In this document: positions 58,676-64,000 of the stretch, in pieces | How positions within the stretch are numbered: position 1 is the stretch's first letter | How the letters are laid out: every line of letters begins with the position of its first letter | Assembly (NCBI GenBank): GCA_034008185.1 | Contig: CM067082.1 | Span: forward strand, 153,099,395-153,163,394 | Direction: 5' to 3' | DNA: 64,000 nucleotides | Source of the DNA: Gorsachius magnificus | Lineage: Eukaryota; Chordata; Aves; Pelecaniformes; Ardeidae | Notes under the pieces: generated by a model | Databases searched by the model: none | What the model was told of the DNA's origin: nothing | Seen by the model: the letters and a program-made list of their open reading frames with translations, nothing else | Program-made: the position numbers and the translations under genes

Positions 58676-60973
58676 TTCATTCCCATACATGCTCAGTCCT
58701 GCACTAGACAACCGCCCTGCAGAGTCCCACGATTTAAAGGTTCCCTTCGCTTATGCACTTCGCTGAATAGGGCTCTTTTCTTTGCCCCAGCGGGCTGCAT
58801 GTTTGCTCATAATGAATGTTATGAGGGAGCCTCTCAAACCTTAACCTTCTGCAGGACTTGTGCATGACCCTGCAGTAGCCCTAGGTTGGTCAGCCTGACA
58901 CTGGACCCAAGCGACATCATGGAAGCAGCAGGGTTGAGAGCAGCCAGGAAGGAGGTAAAGTTGGGGGCACAAATAACATCAAGGGGTGGGATTGAAACAA
59001 TCTTGAAAGCGTCATTCGCCAGTTCAAGAGTGAAGTCATGAAGCTGAAAGGCATGAGTAGCCATTGCCATAACATGCTTAGACGCCAGGAGCTGCGTGGT
59101 TCAGTTGCCAGTGATAGCACCCAAATCCATGCAGTGAGCACAGCCCATATTAAACTAGGCAAGTAATACATAGTACATCACAGCAATCTATTTAAATTGG
59201 GGAATTCTTATCCCCCGGCAATAATTCCAGAAGATGGGACATGTCCTTGGGTCCATGTTCTTGGAGACTTCAGCAAGAATGCAAGTAAAAATGAAAACCA
59301 AATCATTACAGATAGCATGCACTGGCAACATTAAAGAAACAGATGGAAAAGGGATAGAGTACCAGATAATTACACAGACCAACGAAGAGCACGTGACTGA
59401 CTATGGCTCGCACGAACAACCCAGTTCAGTGCAGGGTCAGTATACGCTGTGCTGACAGATCAGGGATGTTTCTTCTGAAAGGGATGTAGGTGATCCCAAC
59501 TTCCCCAAATGAGGTGGAGGCAGTATGAATTCCCAGTGCAGTGCAATGCTCAGAAGGCAAATGTTAACTCTGGTTGTGTAAAAAGGAGAAAAGCATGTAC
59601 AGCAGTGAGCATCTCCCTACCTGCACACCAGCAGGACTGATCTGGGAACCTTCTCTTCACAGAGGCTCTTTCAATATTGGCAAGAGCTCAGGGAAAAGCT
59701 CCAGCAACCAAAAGTCTGGAAAAGACTTAGAAATCTCAATCCCTTCAATTTATCCAAGACAGTAAACAGTGACTTGAGTCGTGGCTGCTCCTGTGTGGGG
59801 ACTGAAGGTGAACAGTAGAGAAAGGGCTAACAGCAGCGAGGTCAAGCAGCATTCATCTAAGCATAGACAACTGCATCTCAGTTTAGTTACTCCAGGCCCT
59901 TATATTGCCAGCAGCTACCCAGCCAACACAGCCCATGGACAGTGGGGTGAGATCCCTCTCATCCTAAAGCAAACAGCTGAAATAGGGCTGATGGATCCCA
60001 CCACCAAGTGCCTTTTTCTCTCCTTGGAATCTGAAAGGACTCTCAGGTGATCAGCTCAGCTGTGGACATCTATACTGTAAACACCTAAATTCAGGTAAGA
60101 TGAATCCAGCCAGTTCAGGCTAGAAATGATGATGTACACATCTTCTGATGGCAAAGGTAATGAACTGTTGCAACAACATATCTCTCTATACAGTGGATTC
60201 TCCATCAGCCAGGGACTTTAAATGAAGATGGAGCATGTTCTAACAGAAAATGCTGTAGTTCAACCAGACGTTAAAAATCTGACACAAAGTAGCCCTGGAG
60301 CAGAGGCCTCTGCTCTGTGTTGTGTGAGGGTCTGGTAATAGCCACCTTCTCCAGTCTTAAAAAGATTTTGAATCAATGTCATGAGGGACTACTAAATATT
60401 TCATCAGTTCAAGATCTACAGATCATCATGTTTGGTGTTCAAATACATCTTGTGCAGGGCCACTTGAAAAATTAATATTTTCAGCCTCTCACACACTCTT
60501 TTTCATTTTCCAAACAAGAAAGCAAGGCAATAAGGAGGGAGGACTACGCTGCGTAACTATGGCTTGGACCTTTGCTATAGTCAAAATTATTTGTGTCTTG
60601 TTGTCAAAGGTGCAGCAAAAAGAGAAAAGCAGTGGTCTTGGAAAAGCCCCCATGAAAATAACATTTGGTTTGGCCAACTTTTTTCTGTTGTGCTTTGTTT
60701 TTCAAAAGTTGTCTCATCTGAAAGAGGGAAGCTGCTTGGCCACAAAACGCAACTGTCACCTATCGCAGCCTGAAGACTTAGAGCTAAAAATGTCAGTGGG
60801 AAGAGGGGGAGGGGAAAGGAGAGTACAGCCCTTTCTCTCTTGAAAAATAGTCTATTTAAATTCTCCCCCAAAACCACAGGGGAAGGTGGCGGCCATGTAT
60901 ACTGAAACCGTCTTCATCCCTCCGGCCAGCATTGTACAGAAACGGCCCTTGCACAAAGTACTTTACTCATTTC

Positions 60974-60986
60974 GGGGGGGGGGGGG
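60974..60986 (+). repeat. G13 homopolymer
   Basis: Thirteen G residues flanked by TTTC and CCCG. The GGG...CCC junction could form a small hairpin. Prone to length error. Confidence 0.9.
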
Positions 60987-63163
60987 CCCGTTGTGGCTAT
61001 CACATCCACGATGCACCTGGATGGGAACTATCTGATAACTTTTTTTTTATTTGGAAATTGTCAATTAATTGCAACTCAGACTTTCAAGGAAGCATCTGAA
61101 CAAATACGTCCTCCCTGGCAGCATGGTTTGCCCTACAGGTGGCCCTTCAGGATCTCCTGTTGCCACTGCTCCACTTTGCTGGTGGCTCAGTGCCCACTGG
61201 AGACGGGACCAGGATCTGCCACGTGCTGTGCAGGGAGGAGGAGAGAGGATACACACAGCAGCTTTGACAACAAAAACTGTCCTTTCCTCTCAAGTTTATT
61301 TGCATTTTCTGAGGTCAAAACCCCAACATATTCAGATAAAGCAAACTCAGAGGACCCTTTACTGTAGCGTCAGCTCCTGGCTTACAGATAATCCGATAAC
61401 ATGTAAGAAACACGCTTGGCTCACCACATTTTTTGTTGCAAACATAACAACAACATGATGGTAAGGAGTGACCACAGTGGGATCCGAAGCAGTAATACTG
61501 CGGTGAACGGTCCTGGATACAGTTATCTTTTGAGTCACCCTTCCTGTCAATATTTATAGAGAAATAAAAGGCTCTGGCTGGAAATGAAGAAGGTTATTTT
61601 ACTGGAATGATGGGCACATTTTGGCTGCTAAAATCACCCACAAAGTGTTTAAAAAATGATCACATGATGTGAATCTATCATTGGACACGGAGACTTAGAA
61701 ACAAGTCCTCAGCAGCCTGAAACACTGGAAGATGCATGGAAGGAGTTTTTCCACATTAGTGAAAAAAGCTCACTCAAGAGAAACAGCCAGTCCTGCACTA
61801 CTTTTGCTCTCTTTTTCTGGCCCATCACTGTTTGGTTTCCAAAGAAGCCTTTCCAGGGGCCAAGGGTGGAGGTTTCAGAGACAACTAAAGGACCATGGCC
61901 TGAAAGCTGGCTAAAAACTCGAATATATAACTCTTTCCCTTGTGCCAAGGGGTTCGAGTGGCACTGAACAAAGATGAGGTGGCAATTAAGACGCCTGGCT
62001 GTGACCTGGCATCTTTTCTGCACTCATTACATGTATTGGTTGGCAGGTTCATCTAAGGTGGTTTTTTTTAAAGTCTTCTTTCAGGACAGTTTCACTTTGT
62101 CTGACTACGTAGATAATTTGCATTCAGGAACGATACCCAGAAACAAGAATATGAGAAAAAGAAAGATGAATATTCTACCGCATCAAGTGAGAGACAGAAA
62201 AGAAGTGAAGCAGAATACAAATAGTTCCTCCAAAGACATTAAATGGAGAACATACCTCTCCTACCAACTAAGCAGTAGGGGAGGAAAATATAGGGTGCTT
62301 GCTATTTCTGGTTTCATCTGCGCTAGTGTCAGGAAATGTTCCCTGCTAGTGGCACTCCGTGAGCCATACTCACATTAGCACAGTCCCTGGCTGGTTTATG
62401 CTCGTGCCAACAAGCACCATCCCAAACAATTCCTGGAAACACCCAATCCCAACAGGCAGCTTGCAACTCTCTTTGCTTTGAATGCTGACTGAGTTTAGTA
62501 AAATGAAAATGGGGTGTTCCATGCTAGTAAACTTTACTAGGCACATTTGATTTAATAGTATAGACAGAATTGCTAAGATCTTTTGGTTTCTTGCCCAAAT
62601 CCATCCTCTTGTGTCAGGATTGATAGTGAAGAAAGCTTGAGATCCAGGTGATTCTGGAGTCTCTAGCACCAAGGGAATCCCCTCCGGAAGATGCCTGTGG
62701 GTTATATCCTCAGCACCACCTTAGGGTCAGGAAGAAATAGAGCAGGACAGAGTATCTGCCCCCAAGCATTGATGTGGGACACTGGGACGATGTTCAACCT
62801 CCAGGTTAAGACTGTCACATTTGGGTGCCCACAGGTATGTGTCCACCTGGAAGCAAGGTTCACAATGTAGTCAGTGCAGACCTAGTCAATAGTGTCAATG
62901 AAGCCTGGGAGCTGCTCAGCTCATCAAACATGGACACCTATGGGCTCAGTGAAATTGCCCACATGTAGGTGTCCAGAGACACAGACACCCTGCTGGCTCC
63001 AGAGGTGCATGGGGAAGCCGCTCAGTGTTGGACCGCAAACAGAGCCAATGCACTGGAAGGCTTAGTACTCATCCGCTTGGGAAGTTGTATCTCTAAAAGC
63101 ACAAGCATGAATTCAAACTCTTCCAGTTACCAGTTTGATTCCTTTTGTGCATAAATATTCTCA

Positions 63164-63184
63164 TTTTTTTTTTTAAAAAAAAAA
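63164..63184. repeat. T11A10 tract
   Basis: Eleven T residues pass directly into ten A residues, a perfect A/T palindrome. Long rigid A tracts tend to exclude nucleosomes. Confidence 0.9.
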
Positions 63185-63299
63185 GGTAATTTGGTGGTGC
63201 TTTGCTTATTCCTGAATAAATCTATACTGGTATAACAAGTATTGCATAAGGAAGCGCTACTAGCAAAACAAGAGCATTTTAATTACAGCAGCATGTCAG

Positions 63300-63335
63300 A
63301 AAAAAAAACCAAAACAAAACAAAAAAAAAACCCAC
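63300..63335 (+). repeat. A-rich run with C interruptions
   Basis: A9, then CCAAAACAAAACA, then an A10 run and CCC. A low-complexity sequence of the same kind as 32846-32887. Confidence 0.85.
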
Positions 63336-64000
63336 ACCACGTTCATCAGCTTTGGAAGCAAGAGACAGCAGCTGCTCTCTGCTCTCATAACCAGAGAGGG
63401 AATGAATCACGGCAGTCAACCTGGATTCGCAGTTCTGCAAAATGGCATCTAATTCGACTCTTCCTCTCTCCTCTCCCAGTGTCTTGCTTAAAGCTCACCT
63501 TGTTCCTACACCGTGAGGGCATTTTAGCTTCATCCAGCAATTCTTCGAGCTACCCCAAAACTTCCCACTACTACAGCGGGCTTTAATATGGTTTTTAAAT
63601 GAGGAGCAAAGCTCTCTGCAGAGCAGCAGCACCATGGCATCTGCAAGCAACCACTGTCTTATCCCTCCAGCTCATTTTTCAGCCGTAGTGTGTTTCTTGG
63701 CAAAATCAATTCAGCAAATGTCCAGATTTATAGAGTTCAGCCACATGGCAACCTTTTTCAGGGCCACATGAAAGCTATTATTTAAAGCCTTTTACTGTGT
63801 TCGTAGAGAGGAACAAAGTGCACTTTCCCATTAAAGATTTAAAGCCTTTTTGTGGCAAAGCACATGTCACCCTGAAGGACACCTTGGGTCTTGCATATAG
63901 ATGTATCTTGTGCAACTTCCACTGCAGGATCAGCGGGCTGATGCTTGGGAACGCCTCTGATCCTACCACTAGGTTGGAGGATAAGATCTTTCTCAGGGGA

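Larger units (their letters stand above)
58676..64000. other. Unique non-coding DNA
   Basis: No exon, RNA gene or clear transposon recognised. An antisense frame at 58834-59070 (78 codons, ATG start) is described under findings and is not assigned. Simple runs at 60974-60986, 63164-63184 and the A-rich 63300-63335 are the only marked structures. Confidence 0.5.

Noticed and set aside
1..64000. CRISPR array, operon or phage-like system
   Set aside because: No regularly spaced direct repeats and no tandem genes with ribosome-binding sites. The transposon content is clearly avian nuclear DNA.

Overview
The window reads as non-coding nuclear DNA from a bird. The evidence is a set of CR1 LINE 3' ends carrying the avian/reptilian ATTCTATG-type terminal repeat, and long terminal repeats of a family that, from memory, is widespread in modern (probably neoavian) birds. 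No mammalian-type SINEs or L1s were seen. The species, chromosome and host locus cannot be named from the sequence alone.

I found no host protein-coding exon that I can support in 64 kb. The longer open frames either lie in GC-rich DNA, start at TTG or GTG rather than ATG, or run through decayed transposons. The window is best read as a gene desert or one very long intron, about 90 percent unique sequence with scattered transposon fossils. Nothing prokaryotic (operons, CRISPR, phage) is present.

Layout. 1-7.2 kb: unique DNA. 7.25-8.05 kb: the youngest insertion, a 5'-truncated CR1 with a 236-codon unbroken piece of ORF2. 8-11.5 kb: unique DNA. 11.5-13.5 kb: a transposon cluster (antisense CR1 reverse-transcriptase fragment, antisense retroviral LTR, old CR1/L3-like LINE tail). 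13.5-21 kb: unique DNA with a 45-bp alternating purine/pyrimidine tract and an A/T-rich homeodomain-site cluster. 21.2, 26.6 and 33.5 kb: further LINE and LTR remnants. 29.03 kb: a hairpin with a hexamer expansion in one arm. 37.1-38.1 kb: a 937-bp LTR-like element bounded by identical 7-bp repeats. 39.0 kb: CR1. 40.1-40.7 kb: a weak CpG island. 46.3 kb: a tRNA-like SINE fossil candidate. 47.3-47.9 kb: the best preserved solo LTR, with a CRE palindrome. 50.5-50.8 kb: a promoter-like CRE plus RFX X-box next to a compact CpG cluster. 53-58.7 kb: more CR1 and CR1/L3-like tails. 58.7-64 kb: unique DNA.

There is no genetic system here whose parts work together. The observations most worth checking are the promoter-like block at 50.5 kb, the CpG island at 40 kb, the LTR-like element at 37 kb and the expanded hairpin at 29 kb. 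LINE and LTR assignments rest on remembered consensus similarity, not on a database search.
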